64,000 nucleotides of DNA from Streptomyces sp. F001 (GTDB taxonomy: Bacteria > Actinomycetota > Actinomycetes > Streptomycetales > Streptomycetaceae): NCBI RefSeq assembly GCF_004187715.1, contig NZ_QZWF01000007.1:186001-250000 (forward strand). Direction: 5' to 3'. A program made the position numbers and the translations under genes. The notes beneath the pieces were generated by a model. It ran no database searches, was not told where the DNA came from, and was given only the letters and a program-made list of their open reading frames with translations. Of the stretch, positions 1 through 10,549 are shown piece by piece (positions within the stretch are counted from its first letter, which is position 1; the number at the start of each line of letters is the position of its first letter).

Positions 1-940
<940 letters not shown>

Positions 941-941
<1 letters not shown>

Positions 942-1855
942 TAGTAGTCACTCCCCGCGGTCGCGTCGGCCAGGGCGCTCGCGCCACCGACGATCTCGCT
1001 GATTTCCTGGGTGATTTCGGCCTGGCGGGCCGCGTTGGCAAGCCGGGTGAGGTTCTCGATGAGCTCACCGGCGTTGTCAGTGGCCGACTTCATCGCGCGC
1101 CGCGTGGCGGCGTGCTTGGAGGCGGCCGACTGGAGCAGCGCGTTGTAGATGCGGCTCTCCACATAGCGCGGCAGCAGGGCGTCGAGGACGTCCTCCGCCG
1201 ACGGCTCGAAGTCGTACAGCGGAAGGATCTCGCCCTTGGGCGCCTCCTCCGCGACCTCTTCGAGGCTGAGCGGCAGCATGCGGGAGTCGACCGCAGTCTG
1301 CGTCATCATCGACACGAACTCCGTGTAGACGATGTGGAGTTCGTCCACGCCGCCGTCCGCGGTGTCCTTCTCGATGGCCCCGATCAGGGGCGCCGCGACC
1401 TTCTTGGCGTCCGCGTACGTGGGCTCGTCGGTGAAGCCGGTCCACGACTGAGCGATCTTGCGCTCACGGAAGTTGTAGTGGGCCACACCGCGCCGGCCGA
1501 CGATGTACGTGTCGACCTGCTTGCCCTCGCGCTCGAGGCGCTCGGTCAGCTGCTCCGCCGCCTTGATGGCGTTGGAGTTGAAGGCACCGGCGAGACCACG
1601 GTCGCTCGTCAGCAGCAGCACCGCGGACCGGGTGACCGTCTCGGCCTGGGTGGTCAGCGGGTGCTTGGTGTTCGACCCGGTACCGACCGCCCTGACCGCG
1701 CGGGTCAGTTCCTGCGCGTACGGCGTGGAGGCCGCCACCTTGCGCTGCGCCTTGACGACGCGCGAGGCGGCGATCATCTCCATCGCCTTGGTGATCTTCT
1801 TGGTCGCGGTGACGGATCGGATGCGACGCTTGTAGACCCGGAGCTGGGCTCCCAT
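941..1855 (-). CDS. atpG: ATP synthase F1 gamma subunit
   Basis: Gamma is the central rotor shaft of F1 that couples proton flow to catalysis. The 304-residue product begins MGAQLRVYKRRIRSV, continues with the ATKKITKAMEMIAASR segment typical of gamma N-termini, and ends with the conserved C-terminal helix (RQAEITQEISEIVGGA). Length and both terminal helices fit the family. It lies 22 bases downstream of atpA and touches atpD at its stop codon. Confidence 0.97.
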
Positions 1856-1877
1856 GAGTCAGGTCCCTTCCTTTACG

Positions 1878-3470
1878 TCACTTGGCGACAGCGGCCGGAG
1901 CCTCTTCGCCGAGCAGCTTGCCGTCCGAGGTCTCGAACTGCTTCTTGAACTCCGCGATGGCGTCGGCGACGGCCGTGAGGGTGTCGTCCGACATCTTGCC
2001 GCCCTCCTTGATGGAGGTCATCAGGCCCTGCTCCTTGCGGTGCAGGTACTCGAGGAGCTCCCGCTCGAAGCGGCGGATGTCGGCGACCGGCACCTCGTCC
2101 ATCTTGCCGGTGGTGCCGGCCCAGATGGAGACGACCTGGTCCTCGGTGGACATCGGCTGGTACTGGGCCTGCTTCAGCAGCTCGACCATGCGCTGACCGC
2201 GCTCCAGCTGCGCCTTCGACGCGGCGTCCAGGTCGGAACCGAAGGCGGCGAACGCCTCCAGCTCACGGAACTGGGCGAGGTCGACGCGCAGACGACCCGA
2301 AACCTGCTTCATCGCCTTGTGCTGTGCGGAACCACCGACTCGGGAGACGGAGATACCGACGTTCAGCGCGGGGCGCTGACCGGCGTTGAACAGGTCCGAC
2401 TCCAGGAAGCACTGGCCGTCGGTGATGGAGATGACGTTGGTCGGGATGAACGCCGAGACGTCGTTGGCCTTGGTCTCGACGATCGGCAGACCGGTCATCG
2501 AGCCGGCACCCATGTCGTCGGAGAGCTTCGCGCAGCGCTCCAGCAGACGGGAGTGCAGGTAGAAGACGTCACCCGGGTAGGCCTCACGGCCCGGCGGGCG
2601 GCGCAGCAGCAGGGACACGGCGCGGTAGGCGTCGGCCTGCTTCGAGAGGTCGTCGAAGATGATCAGGACGTGCTTGCCCTCGTACATCCACTGCTGGCCG
2701 ATGGCCGAGCCGGTGTACGGCGCCAGGTACTTGAAGCCGGCCGGGTCGGACGCCGGGGCGGCGACGATGGTCGTGTACTCCAGCGCACCGTTCTCCTCCA
2801 GCGCGCGGCGGACCGACGCGATGGTGGAGCCCTTCTGGCCGATGGCGACGTAGATGCAGCGGACCTGCTTGTTCGGGTCGCCGGTGCGCCAGTTGTCGCG
2901 CTGGTTGATGATCGTGTCGACGGCCAGGGCGGTCTTGCCGGTCTGGCGGTCACCGATGATCAGCTGACGCTGACCACGGCCGACCGGGGTCATCGCGTCG
3001 ACGGCCTTGTAGCCGGTCTCCATCGGCTCGTGCACCGACTTGCGCTGCATGACCGTGGGGGCCTGCAGCTCGAGGGCGCGGCGGCCGGACGTCTCGATCT
3101 CGCCGAGGCCGTCGATCGGGTTGCCGAGCGGGTCGACGACGCGGCCGAGGTAGCCCTCGCCCACTGCCACGGAGAGAACCTCACCGGTGCGCTGCACCGG
3201 CTGCCCCTCCTCGATGCCGCTGAACTCACCGAGGACGATGGCACCGATCTCGCGCTCCTCGAGGTTGAGGGCGAGGCCGAGGGTGCCGTCCTCGAACTTC
3301 AGCAGTTCGTTGGCCATGGCCGAGGGCAGACCCTCGACCTTCGCGATGCCGTCGCCGGCAAGGGTGACCGTACCGACCTCCTCGCGCGAGGCCGCGTCCG
3401 GCTTGTACGACTGGACGAAGGTCTCCAGTGCGTCCCGGATCTCCTCCGGCCGGATCGTGAGCTCCGCCAT
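1878..3470 (-). CDS. atpA: ATP synthase F1 alpha subunit
   Basis: This is the non-catalytic nucleotide-binding subunit of F1. I start it at MAELTIRPEEIRDAL, giving 530 residues. The frame stays open 26 codons further upstream, but that stretch is not alpha-like, and a purine-rich GGAGAGCAGGGAA precedes this ATG. The Walker A motif GDRQTGKT sits near residue 173-180, followed by the alpha signature region ending in PALNVGISVSRVGGSAQ. It lies between atpH and atpG in the normal operon order. Confidence 0.97.
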   Translation of the reverse strand: MAELTIRPEEIRDALETFVQSYKPDAASREEVGTVTLAGDGIAKVEGLPSAMANELLKFEDGTLGLALNLEEREIGAIVLGEFSGIEEGQPVQRTGEVLSVAVGEGYLGRVVDPLGNPIDGLGEIETSGRRALELQAPTVMQRKSVHEPMETGYKAVDAMTPVGRGQRQLIIGDRQTGKTALAVDTIINQRDNWRTGDPNKQVRCIYVAIGQKGSTIASVRRALEENGALEYTTIVAAPASDPAGFKYLAPYTGSAIGQQWMYEGKHVLIIFDDLSKQADAYRAVSLLLRRPPGREAYPGDVFYLHSRLLERCAKLSDDMGAGSMTGLPIVETKANDVSAFIPTNVISITDGQCFLESDLFNAGQRPALNVGISVSRVGGSAQHKAMKQVSGRLRVDLAQFRELEAFAAFGSDLDAASKAQLERGQRMVELLKQAQYQPMSTEDQVVSIWAGTTGKMDEVPVADIRRFERELLEYLHRKEQGLMTSIKEGGKMSDDTLTAVADAIAEFKKQFETSDGKLLGEEAPAAVAK

Positions 3471-3592
3471 CTGGGTTCCCTGCTCTCCTTGTTGGGCCCG
3501 AAGTTTCACTTTGGGGGTCTGGGGGCGACCCCCAGGAATCCTCTGCACGGCCCAACATGGGCCGTAAGTACGTACTGCGTGTTCAGTTGCGG

Positions 3593-4408
3593 CTAGCTCG
3601 CCAGCCGACGCTCGGCGTCCGCGATGCGGTCCGCGAGGGAGCCGTTGATGACCTCGTCACCGACCTGCACCCGGATCCCGCCGACGACATCGGGGTCGAC
3701 GTCGAGGTTGAGGTGCATCTGACGGCCGTAGAGCTTCGCCAGAGCGGCGCCGAGGCGCTGCTTCTGTACGTCGCTCAGCGGCACCGCCGAGGTGACGACG
3801 GCGACCATGCGGTCCCGCCGCTCGGCGGCGAGCTTGGACAGGGACTCCAGTCCCGCTTCCAGGCTACGTCCCCGCGGCGCGGTCACAAGGCGCGTCACCA
3901 GACGTTCGGTCTGGGCCGCGGTCCGGCCGCCGAGGAGGCTGCGCATCAGCTCCCTCTTGGCCGAGACGGTGGCCTTCCGGTCGGTCAGCGCGGCCCGCAG
4001 CTCGGGGCTGGACGAGACGATCCGGCCGAACCGGAACAGCTCGTCCTCGACGTCGTCGAGCGTGCCGGCCCGCTGCGCGGCGGTGAGGTCGGCGGTGTTC
4101 GCCAGCTCCTCCAGGGCGTCCACCAGGTCACGCGACTGCGACCAGCGGGAACGCACCATGCCGGACACCAGGTCCACGGTCTCGCCGCCGACCTGCGTGC
4201 CGAGCAGGCGCTGGGCCAGCTCGGCCTTGGCCTCACCGGCCTGCGCCGGGTCGGTGAGGACCCGACGCAGCGACACCTCGCGGTCGAGCAGCGCGGTCAC
4301 CGCGGCCAGCTCGTCGGCGAGCCGCGCCGCGTCCACGGACGTGTTGTCCGTCAGCGCGTCGAGACGCTCACGTGCGGCTGCCAGGGCCTCGCGGCTCGCT
4401 CCGTTCAT
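3593..4408 (-). CDS. atpH: ATP synthase F1 delta subunit
   Basis: Delta joins the peripheral stalk to the top of F1. The 271-residue product is longer than the ~177-residue E. coli protein because of the N-terminal extension common in actinobacteria. The C-terminal part (VDPDVVGGIRVQVGDEVING near the end) is the conserved delta signature. Its ATG overlaps the stop of atpF by four bases (ATGA), indicating coupling. The 120 bases before atpA hold no gene. Confidence 0.95.
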   Translation of the reverse strand: MNGASREALAAARERLDALTDNTSVDAARLADELAAVTALLDREVSLRRVLTDPAQAGEAKAELAQRLLGTQVGGETVDLVSGMVRSRWSQSRDLVDALEELANTADLTAAQRAGTLDDVEDELFRFGRIVSSSPELRAALTDRKATVSAKRELMRSLLGGRTAAQTERLVTRLVTAPRGRSLEAGLESLSKLAAERRDRMVAVVTSAVPLSDVQKQRLGAALAKLYGRQMHLNLDVDPDVVGGIRVQVGDEVINGSLADRIADAERRLAS

Positions 4409-4953
4409 CGAGACGCCTCGGCCTTCTCCTCGAGCTCGTCGAGGAAGCGGTCGATCACACGGCTCTGGCGGGCGTGGTCCTCGAGGGACTCACCGACCAG
4501 CTTGCCGGCCAGCTCGGTGGCGAGCTTGCCGACGTCCTGCCGCAGCGCGGCCGAGGCGGCCTTGCGGTCGGCCTCGATCTGGGTGTGACCGGCGGCGACG
4601 ATCTCCTCGCGCTGCCGCTGGCCCTCCGCGCGCATCTCGGCGATGAGCGCGGCACCCTGCTCCTGCGCCTCCTGGCGCAGCCGCGCGGCCTCGTGCCGGG
4701 CCTCGGCGAGCTGGGCCTTGTACTGCTCCAGGACGCTCTGGGCCTCGGTCTGAGCGGCCTCGGCCTTCTCGATACCGCCCTCGATGGCCTCGCGACGCTC
4801 TTCCAGAACCTTGTTGATGTTCGGGAGGAGCTTCTTGGCGAGGAAGCCGAAGACGATGACGAAGGCGAGCAGGCCGATGACGAGCTCAGGGATCGGCGGG
4901 ACGAGGGGATTCTCCATCTCCCCCTCAGCCGCGATGATGAGCAGCTGGCTCAT
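4405..4953 (-). CDS. atpF: ATP synthase Fo b subunit
   Basis: Subunit b forms the peripheral stalk of the ATP synthase. The 182-residue product has a short periplasmic start, one membrane segment (PELVIGLLAFVIVFGFLAKK, about residues 22-41) and then a long charged, alanine-rich helix suited to b-dimer contacts with delta. It lies 41 bases downstream of atpE and overlaps atpH by four bases. Confidence 0.96.
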   Translation of the reverse strand: MSQLLIIAAEGEMENPLVPPIPELVIGLLAFVIVFGFLAKKLLPNINKVLEERREAIEGGIEKAEAAQTEAQSVLEQYKAQLAEARHEAARLRQEAQEQGAALIAEMRAEGQRQREEIVAAGHTQIEADRKAASAALRQDVGKLATELAGKLVGESLEDHARQSRVIDRFLDELEEKAEASR

Positions 4954-4994
4954 GTCAGTGCCTTTCGTCTAGTGGACTGGTCGTGGATCAGTGA

Positions 4995-5231
4995 TCACAC
5001 GCCGTAGACGAACGGCATGACCAGGCCGATGAGGGCGAGCGCCTCACAGAAGGCGAAGCCGAGGATCTGGTTGGCACGGATGAGACCGGCGGCCTCGGGC
5101 TGGCGGGCCAGGGCCTGGGTGCCGTTACCGAAGATGATGCCCACGCCGACGCCGGGGCCGATCGCGGCGAGGCCGTAGCCGATGGAGCCGAGGGAGCCGG
5201 AGACGGCGGCGAGGGTCTCAGTGGCAGCCAT
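4995..5231 (-). CDS. atpE: ATP synthase Fo c subunit (rotor ring)
   Basis: Subunit c makes the proton-carrying ring. The 78-residue protein has two membrane helices joined by the polar loop ARQPEA. The essential carboxylate is Glu63 in GFAFCEALALIG. The first helix is glycine-rich (GPGVGVGIIFGNG), as usual for ring packing. It lies between atpB and atpF in the standard order. Confidence 0.97.
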   Translation of the reverse strand: MAATETLAAVSGSLGSIGYGLAAIGPGVGVGIIFGNGTQALARQPEAAGLIRANQILGFAFCEALALIGLVMPFVYGV

Positions 5232-5307
5232 GCTGATTCTTCCTTCTCTGTACGGACCGGCGGGGGTTGGCCACCGGACGATTCAAGGGTGGTGCAGGGG
5301 TGGGCGC

Positions 5308-6129
5308 TCAGTGGTGCTCGGCGAGCGCGCCCTGAATGAAGGTGCAGGTCAGGAGCACGAAGACGTACGCCTGAAGGGCCTGGATGAAGAGCTCGAAGGC
5401 CGTCATCACGAGCACCATGATGAAAGAGACGCCGGCGTACGCGATCCCGATGCCGTTGAGCAGGTACCAGCTGGCGATCGTGAACAGGAGCAGCAGCGTG
5501 TGGCCCGCGAACATGTTCGCGAAGAGTCGCACCGCGTGCGTGAACGGGCGGACCAGCAGGTTCGAGAAGAACTCGATGAGCATCGCCAGCGGCAGAACCG
5601 GGCCGAGTTCCTTGTTGTAGCCCGTGAAGTTCTTGAAGGCGCCGACGAAGCCGTGCCGCTTGAAGGTCAGCGAGACCCACAGGATGTAGACGATCAGGGC
5701 GAGCACCGCCGGGTAGGCGATGATCGAGGTGACCGGGAACTGGGCGACCGGAATGATCGACCAGAGGTTCATCATCCAGATGAAGAAGAACAGCGAGACG
5801 ACGAGCGGGACGTACTTCTCGCCTTCCTTCTTGCCGATCGTCTCGTAGACGACGCCGCGCCGGATGAAGTCGTAGCCGGCCTCGGCGACCATCTGCAGCT
5901 TGCCGGGGACGACCTTCGGCTTGCGGAAGGCGGCCCAGAAGAAGCCGATGACGATGATCGAGCCGAGCAGCGCCAGCAGCATCGTCTTGTTGAAGTACAG
6001 GTTGCTGTCCGCGTCGCCCCAGAGGGGCTCGAACAGGAACGAGTGCAGGCCGGGAGCCGGGAAGCCACAGCCGTCGAAGATGTGGCAGTCGGTCTCGAAG
6101 GCGAGCACCTGCGTCGGGTCAGCACTCAC
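5308..6129 (-). CDS. atpB: ATP synthase Fo a subunit
   Basis: Subunit a provides the half-channels through which protons reach the c ring. I start at a GTG (VSADPTQVLAFETDC) because AAGGAG sits about seven bases upstream; the frame remains open 20 codons further but without family similarity. The product is 273 residues with several membrane helices, and the functional arginine is in NLLVRPFTHAVRLFANMFAG. The ~225 bases separating it from atpI contain no gene. Confidence 0.95.
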   Translation of the reverse strand: MSADPTQVLAFETDCHIFDGCGFPAPGLHSFLFEPLWGDADSNLYFNKTMLLALLGSIIVIGFFWAAFRKPKVVPGKLQMVAEAGYDFIRRGVVYETIGKKEGEKYVPLVVSLFFFIWMMNLWSIIPVAQFPVTSIIAYPAVLALIVYILWVSLTFKRHGFVGAFKNFTGYNKELGPVLPLAMLIEFFSNLLVRPFTHAVRLFANMFAGHTLLLLFTIASWYLLNGIGIAYAGVSFIMVLVMTAFELFIQALQAYVFVLLTCTFIQGALAEHH

Positions 6130-6354
6130 CGCGGGCTCCTTCAGCGTGGCGCATGGGTACGGCAACCTCGTTGTGTCGGCGCGGCGCACAGCCGCGGTTC
6201 GGCACTGGACTGGTGTTACGGATGTGGGGGCGGCGGTTCGGCGTCGAGCCTCGCGATGGAACAGGCGTCAGCTCGGATGCCCGCGCCCGCAGTGCCGCAG
6301 TTGGCACCGGACGATAGCAGCTTGTCGAACGCGGCTTTATCCCGGCCCTACCCC

Positions 6355-6789
6355 TCACGACGACGGACCCGTCTTCTCGGGCTTGCTGCCCGCGGAGTCG
6401 GGTTCGACGTAGAGCATCTTGGACTTCATGTGCGCCATCGTCTGCGCACCGATCCACGCGAGCGTGGTCGCGATGAGCGTGATCGCGAAGGCCCGGGGGT
6501 TGAACAGCGTCGTGTTCTTGAACACGGCGAGGAAGACGAACAGCAGCAGGATCTGCGCCGCGTAGAGCATCAGGCCCATCGCCTGGAACAGGTGCGGCAG
6601 CGTTTTGGCGGTGCGCTCGAGTACAAGCAGACCGATGCCCATGAAGAGGATCGTCACCAGCGCGGCCACGAGGGACCCGACTGCGCCCTTGCCGCCGGCC
6701 ACCACACCACTGACGACGGCGGCAACAGCGCCGACGGCAGCTGTGGGCACAGCAGCCTGGGCCAGGATCCGGACGTCATTGGACGGCAT
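6355..6789 (-). CDS. atpI: AtpI-like small membrane protein of the ATP synthase operon
   Basis: This 144-residue protein has four likely membrane segments (for example VGSLVAALVTILFMGIGLLV and LLLFVFLAVF) and occupies the atpI position ahead of atpB. AtpI-type proteins are thought to help assemble the c ring. Sequence similarity to E. coli AtpI is weak, so the call rests on position, size and topology. The 285 bases upstream, back to the transferase gene, are the likely place of the operon promoter, although I see no convincing -10/-35 pair. Confidence 0.8.
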   Translation of the reverse strand: MPSNDVRILAQAAVPTAAVGAVAAVVSGVVAGGKGAVGSLVAALVTILFMGIGLLVLERTAKTLPHLFQAMGLMLYAAQILLLFVFLAVFKNTTLFNPRAFAITLIATTLAWIGAQTMAHMKSKMLYVEPDSAGSKPEKTGPSS

Positions 6790-7074
6790 GGCGGCAACTC
6801 CGCTTTCGCAGGGGGGCAGGGTGTCGTCATGGACGAGCGTAGTCCCGGGTCGAGAGGGGACCTCACGCCAATGGACCGTCGCACTGCGGTCCTTCGGCTC
6901 TGTCCGGGGTTCTCGTGAACCGTATCACAAACTATTTGATGAGGTCTTTACCTGGAGATGTGCTCGCCGTCACACATGAGAGTGACCGTGCGCGTCTGTG
7001 CAGAAACAGAGCCGACTTGTCTGGTATTGGGGCTCTTCGTTCCCCCATGAATGGGCAATGCTTTAGTCAGATTC

Positions 7075-8385
7075 TTACCTTGTGAAGCGCGAGCGAGGGC
7101 CGATGGCGGTCGCTCCGTTGACTCCTGAGACTCCCGCGGCGACCGGAGTGCGCTGTTCCTCCTCGGCCGGGGCGCTCTGCTCCGGGGCCTCGTCGACTGC
7201 GGGCGCGGTGAGGACCGTGCGGCGCCGGTAGCGCGGGGGCACGAAGTGCTCGGCCCACCTCGGAGCGCGCGGGGTGAAGCGGGGCAGCAGGAGCAGGACC
7301 AGCCCGATCGCACTCAGGAAGACCACGCTCAGGACGATCCACATCGACGCCGAGTTCACGGAGTAGGCGAGCGTGCCGAAGGCGATCAGCGCCGACCAGA
7401 AGTACATGATCATCACCGCGCGGCTGTGGGAGTGGCCGATCTCCAGCAGACGGTGGTGCAGATGACCGCGGTCGGCGGCGAACGGCGACTGGCCGCGCCA
7501 GGTGCGCCGCACGATCGCCAGGATCAGGTCCGCGGCCGGGATCGCGATGATCGTCAGCGGCAGCAGCAGGGGGATGTAGACGGGCACCGTCTGGTGCACG
7601 GCCTCCCTCTCGGAGTGGGCGAACACCTTCAGCGCGTCCGGGTCGACCTGCCCGGTGATGGAGATGGCGCCCGCGGCGAGCACCAGGCCGATCAGCATCG
7701 AGCCGGAGTCGCCCATGAAGATCCGCGCCGGGTGCATGTTGTGCGGCAGGAAGCCCAGGCACATGCCCATCAGGATCGCCGCGAACAGGGTGGCCGGGGC
7801 GGCGGCCTCGATGCCGTACGACACCCAGACCCGGTAGGCGTAGAGGAAGAACGCCGCCGACGCGATGCCCACCATGCCGGCTGCGAGGCCGTCGAGCCCG
7901 TCGACGAAGTTGACCGCGTTGATGGTGATGACGACCAGCGCGACCGTGAGCAGGGTGCCCTGCCACTGGGTCAGCGCGACGTTGCCGACGCCCGGGATGG
8001 GCAGCCACAGGATCGTCAGACCCTGCATGACCATGACGCCCGCGGCGATCATCTGGCCGCCCAGCTTGATCAGGGCGTCGATCTCGAACTTGTCGTCCAG
8101 CACACCGATGAGCCAGATCAGCGCCGCGCCGGACAGCAGCGCCCGCGGCTCGTTGGAGTTCTCGAAGACCTGGCTGAGGTTGGTCAGGTGGTCGGCGACC
8201 AGCAGGCCGGCGCACAGGCCGAAGAACATCGCGATCCCGCCGAGCCGCGGAGTGGGTTCCCGGTGCACGTCACGCGCCCGGATCTCCGGCATCGCTCCGG
8301 CCACGATCGCAAACTTCCGTACCGGCCCTGTCAGCAGATACGTCACCGCGGCCGTGATGCAGAGCGTCAGCAGGTATTCACGCAC
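7075..8385 (-). CDS. WecA/TagO/MraY-family undecaprenyl-phosphate sugar-1-phosphate transferase
   Basis: This integral membrane enzyme should transfer a sugar-1-phosphate (probably GlcNAc-1-P) from a UDP-sugar to undecaprenyl phosphate, the first step of teichoic acid, arabinogalactan-like or other wall polymer synthesis. The 436-residue protein shows the family motifs: an Asp-Asp pair in LIGVLDDKFEIDALIKL, NAVNFVDGLDGLAAG in the middle, and HNMHPARIFMGDSGSM. About ten membrane helices are visible. I start at a GTG (VREYLLTLC) preceded by GGGGAAG, trimming 13 codons from the open frame. The last 50 residues are polar and low-complexity. Confidence 0.9.
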   Translation of the reverse strand: MREYLLTLCITAAVTYLLTGPVRKFAIVAGAMPEIRARDVHREPTPRLGGIAMFFGLCAGLLVADHLTNLSQVFENSNEPRALLSGAALIWLIGVLDDKFEIDALIKLGGQMIAAGVMVMQGLTILWLPIPGVGNVALTQWQGTLLTVALVVITINAVNFVDGLDGLAAGMVGIASAAFFLYAYRVWVSYGIEAAAPATLFAAILMGMCLGFLPHNMHPARIFMGDSGSMLIGLVLAAGAISITGQVDPDALKVFAHSEREAVHQTVPVYIPLLLPLTIIAIPAADLILAIVRRTWRGQSPFAADRGHLHHRLLEIGHSHSRAVMIMYFWSALIAFGTLAYSVNSASMWIVLSVVFLSAIGLVLLLLPRFTPRAPRWAEHFVPPRYRRRTVLTAPAVDEAPEQSAPAEEEQRTPVAAGVSGVNGATAIGPRSRFTR

Positions 8386-8514
8386 GGGCTTCCCCACAGG
8401 TCTCGCTGGCCATCTCAGCCCCACACCCTAGCGAGGTGCGCATATGGATGAGGACTTCCGGGTAGCGACGATGGTTGCACGTGTGGCTGTGTACGGAATT
8501 GCGCCTGCCCCCGC

Positions 8515-9759
8515 TCAACGCGGATACGGCGGAAATCGACCGGCCAGCTCCCGCACTTCTGCACGAGCCCGCTTGCCGTCGACCTCGCCGCGCAGCACTC
8601 CCCCCAACAGGGCGGCGATGCGTCCCATCTCCCGCTCCCCCATCCCCTGCGTGGTGACCGCCGCCGTGCCCAGGCGCAGGCCGCGGGCGTCGTCGTGCGG
8701 CAGGGCGCAGCAGTCGAGGATCAGGCCGGCGGCGGCGAGCCGCCCGCGGGCCCTGCGGCCGTCGACGCCGAGCGGGGCCGGGTCCGCGGTGATGAGGTGG
8801 GTGTCCGTGCCGCCGGTGGTGACCACCAGGCCCTCGGCGGCCAGCCCGGCGGCCAGAATCCGGGCGTTGGCGACCACCTGGTGCGCGTACGCCGAGAAGG
8901 CCGGTGTGGCCGCCTCACCGAAGGCGACGGCCTTGGCGGCGATGGTGTGCATCTGGGCACCGCCCTGGGTGAAGGGGAACACCGCTCGATCGACCCGCTC
9001 GGCCAGTTCGCTCCCGCACAGGATCATGCCGCCGCGCGGTCCGCGCAGCACCTTGTGGGTGGTGGCGCAGACGACATCGGCGTAGGGCACCGGATTCGGC
9101 GCCGCTCCCCCGGCGACGAGCCCGATGGGATGGGCCGCGTCGGCGATCAGATACGCCCCCACCTCGTCGGCGACCTCGCGGAAGAAGGCGTAGTCGATGT
9201 GCCGGGGATAGGCGATCGAGCCGCACACGATCGCCTTCGGGCGGTGCGTACGGGCCAGGGCACGCACCTGGTCGTGGTCGATGAGCCCGGTCTCGGCGTC
9301 GACCCCGTAGCCGACGAAGTCGAACCAGCGGCCGGAGAAGTTGGCCGGCGAGCCGTGCGTGAGGTGGCCGCCGTAGGGCAGCCCGAGGGCGAGGACGGTG
9401 TCCCCGGGGCGCAGCAGGGCGGCGTACGCGGCGAGGACGGCCGAACTGCCCGAGTGAGACTGGACGTTGGCGTGCTCGGCCCCGAACAGCGCCTGCGCCC
9501 GCTGCATGGCGACCCGCTCGGCGACGTCGACGATCTCGCAGCCACCGTGGTACCGGGCGCCGGGATACCCCTCCGCGTACTTGTTGGCGAGCGGCGAGCC
9601 GAGGGCGGCGAGAACGGCCGACGAGGTGAAGTTCTCGGCGGCGATCAGCTGGAGGGTGGTGGCCTGCCGGTCCAGCTCCCCGAGCAGAATCTCGGCGAGC
9701 TCGGGATCCTGCCGCCGCAGTACATCGACAGAGCCCTCAGGGGCATGAGTGACCGACAT
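8515..9759 (-). CDS. glyA: Serine hydroxymethyltransferase
   Basis: This PLP enzyme interconverts serine and glycine while charging tetrahydrofolate with a one-carbon unit. The start MSVTHAPEGSVDVLR gives 414 residues; the frame is open 12 codons further without similarity. Visible motifs are LIAAENFTSSAVLAALGSPL, YHGGCEIVDVAE and the PLP lysine in CATTHKVLRGPRGG. Streptomyces genomes often carry two glyA genes, and this position between the phosphatase-like gene and the wecA-like gene is that of the second copy (inference from synteny). Confidence 0.95.
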   Translation of the reverse strand: MSVTHAPEGSVDVLRRQDPELAEILLGELDRQATTLQLIAAENFTSSAVLAALGSPLANKYAEGYPGARYHGGCEIVDVAERVAMQRAQALFGAEHANVQSHSGSSAVLAAYAALLRPGDTVLALGLPYGGHLTHGSPANFSGRWFDFVGYGVDAETGLIDHDQVRALARTHRPKAIVCGSIAYPRHIDYAFFREVADEVGAYLIADAAHPIGLVAGGAAPNPVPYADVVCATTHKVLRGPRGGMILCGSELAERVDRAVFPFTQGGAQMHTIAAKAVAFGEAATPAFSAYAHQVVANARILAAGLAAEGLVVTTGGTDTHLITADPAPLGVDGRRARGRLAAAGLILDCCALPHDDARGLRLGTAAVTTQGMGEREMGRIAALLGGVLRGEVDGKRARAEVRELAGRFPPYPR

Positions 9760-9868
9760 GGTGGACTCCGGGCGTCGACCGTCACGTAGGTCCACTGTAG
9801 GCCGGGGTGGTCGGGGGCGCCCGCTGTTGTACGGCTGCCGCGTGGGGCCTGTGGTCAGGCGCCCGGAG

Positions 9869-10549
9869 TCACGTACGCGCCGTCACACCCGTCAGCGCCG
9901 TGACGACCGGATCCAGCGCCTGGTGTATCTCGTCGCCGATCGAGCGGAAGAACGGCAGCGGCGCCCCATACGGGTCGTACACCTCGTCCGCCTCGGCCGT
10001 CGGCGCCAGGAGCCACCCGCGTAGAGCGGCCGCCGCCCGCACCAGCGCGCGGGCGCGGGCGACCACGCCCTCCTCCAGCGGAGGCAGCGTGGCCGGGTCT
10101 ATGGCCCGCACCAGACGGGTGAACTCCTTCAGCGTGAACGTCCGCAGACCTGCCGAGTGGCCCATGGAGATGACCTGGGCGCGATGGTCCCGGGTGGCCG
10201 TCAGGACCAGGTCGGCGCGGATCACATGCTCGTCGAGCAGCTCCCGGCCGACGAACCCGGTCGCGTCCGCGCCGAAGTCGGCCAGCACCGTCTCGGCGTT
10301 GGCCTCCATGGGCGCGCCCTCATGGCCCCAGGTGCCCGCGCTCTCCACGATCAGCCCGCCGCCCAGGATGCCGAGCCGTTCCTGCACGAAATGCCGGGTC
10401 AGCCGCTCGGTGATCGGCGAGCGGCACACGTTTCCGGTGCTGACGTGGAGGATGCGGAAGCTGTCGCGCGGAAGTCCCACGAATGTCGTCGTGATCTCCG
10501 CCGCGCTTTCCCCGTTGCCTATGCCACGCCCCGCGTCAGGGGCTGTCAA
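9869..10549 (-). CDS. Low-molecular-weight protein-tyrosine-phosphatase-like protein lacking the nucleophile
   Basis: The 226-residue protein has the fold signatures of low-molecular-weight tyrosine phosphatases/arsenate reductases: a P-loop segment HVSTGNVCRSPITERL near residues 35-50, EGAPMEANAETVL in the middle and an acid-loop-like EVYDPYGAP. In active family members the loop reads V-C-x-G-N-x-C-R-S-P. Here the first, nucleophilic cysteine is Ser37, so phosphatase activity by the usual mechanism is doubtful. I start at a TTG whose last bases overlap the sua5 stop (TTGA), with GAGGTG five bases upstream, so it is translationally coupled to sua5. Confidence 0.85.
   Translation of the reverse strand: MTAPDAGRGIGNGESAAEITTTFVGLPRDSFRILHVSTGNVCRSPITERLTRHFVQERLGILGGGLIVESAGTWGHEGAPMEANAETVLADFGADATGFVGRELLDEHVIRADLVLTATRDHRAQVISMGHSAGLRTFTLKEFTRLVRAIDPATLPPLEEGVVARARALVRAAAALRGWLLAPTAEADEVYDPYGAPLPFFRSIGDEIHQALDPVVTALTGVTART

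Noticed and set aside
1854..3596. A 580-codon frame antisense to atpA, with similar long antisense frames over atpG, rho and hom
   Set aside because: Long antisense frames are a byproduct of high GC at third codon positions; the minus-strand genes are unmistakable.
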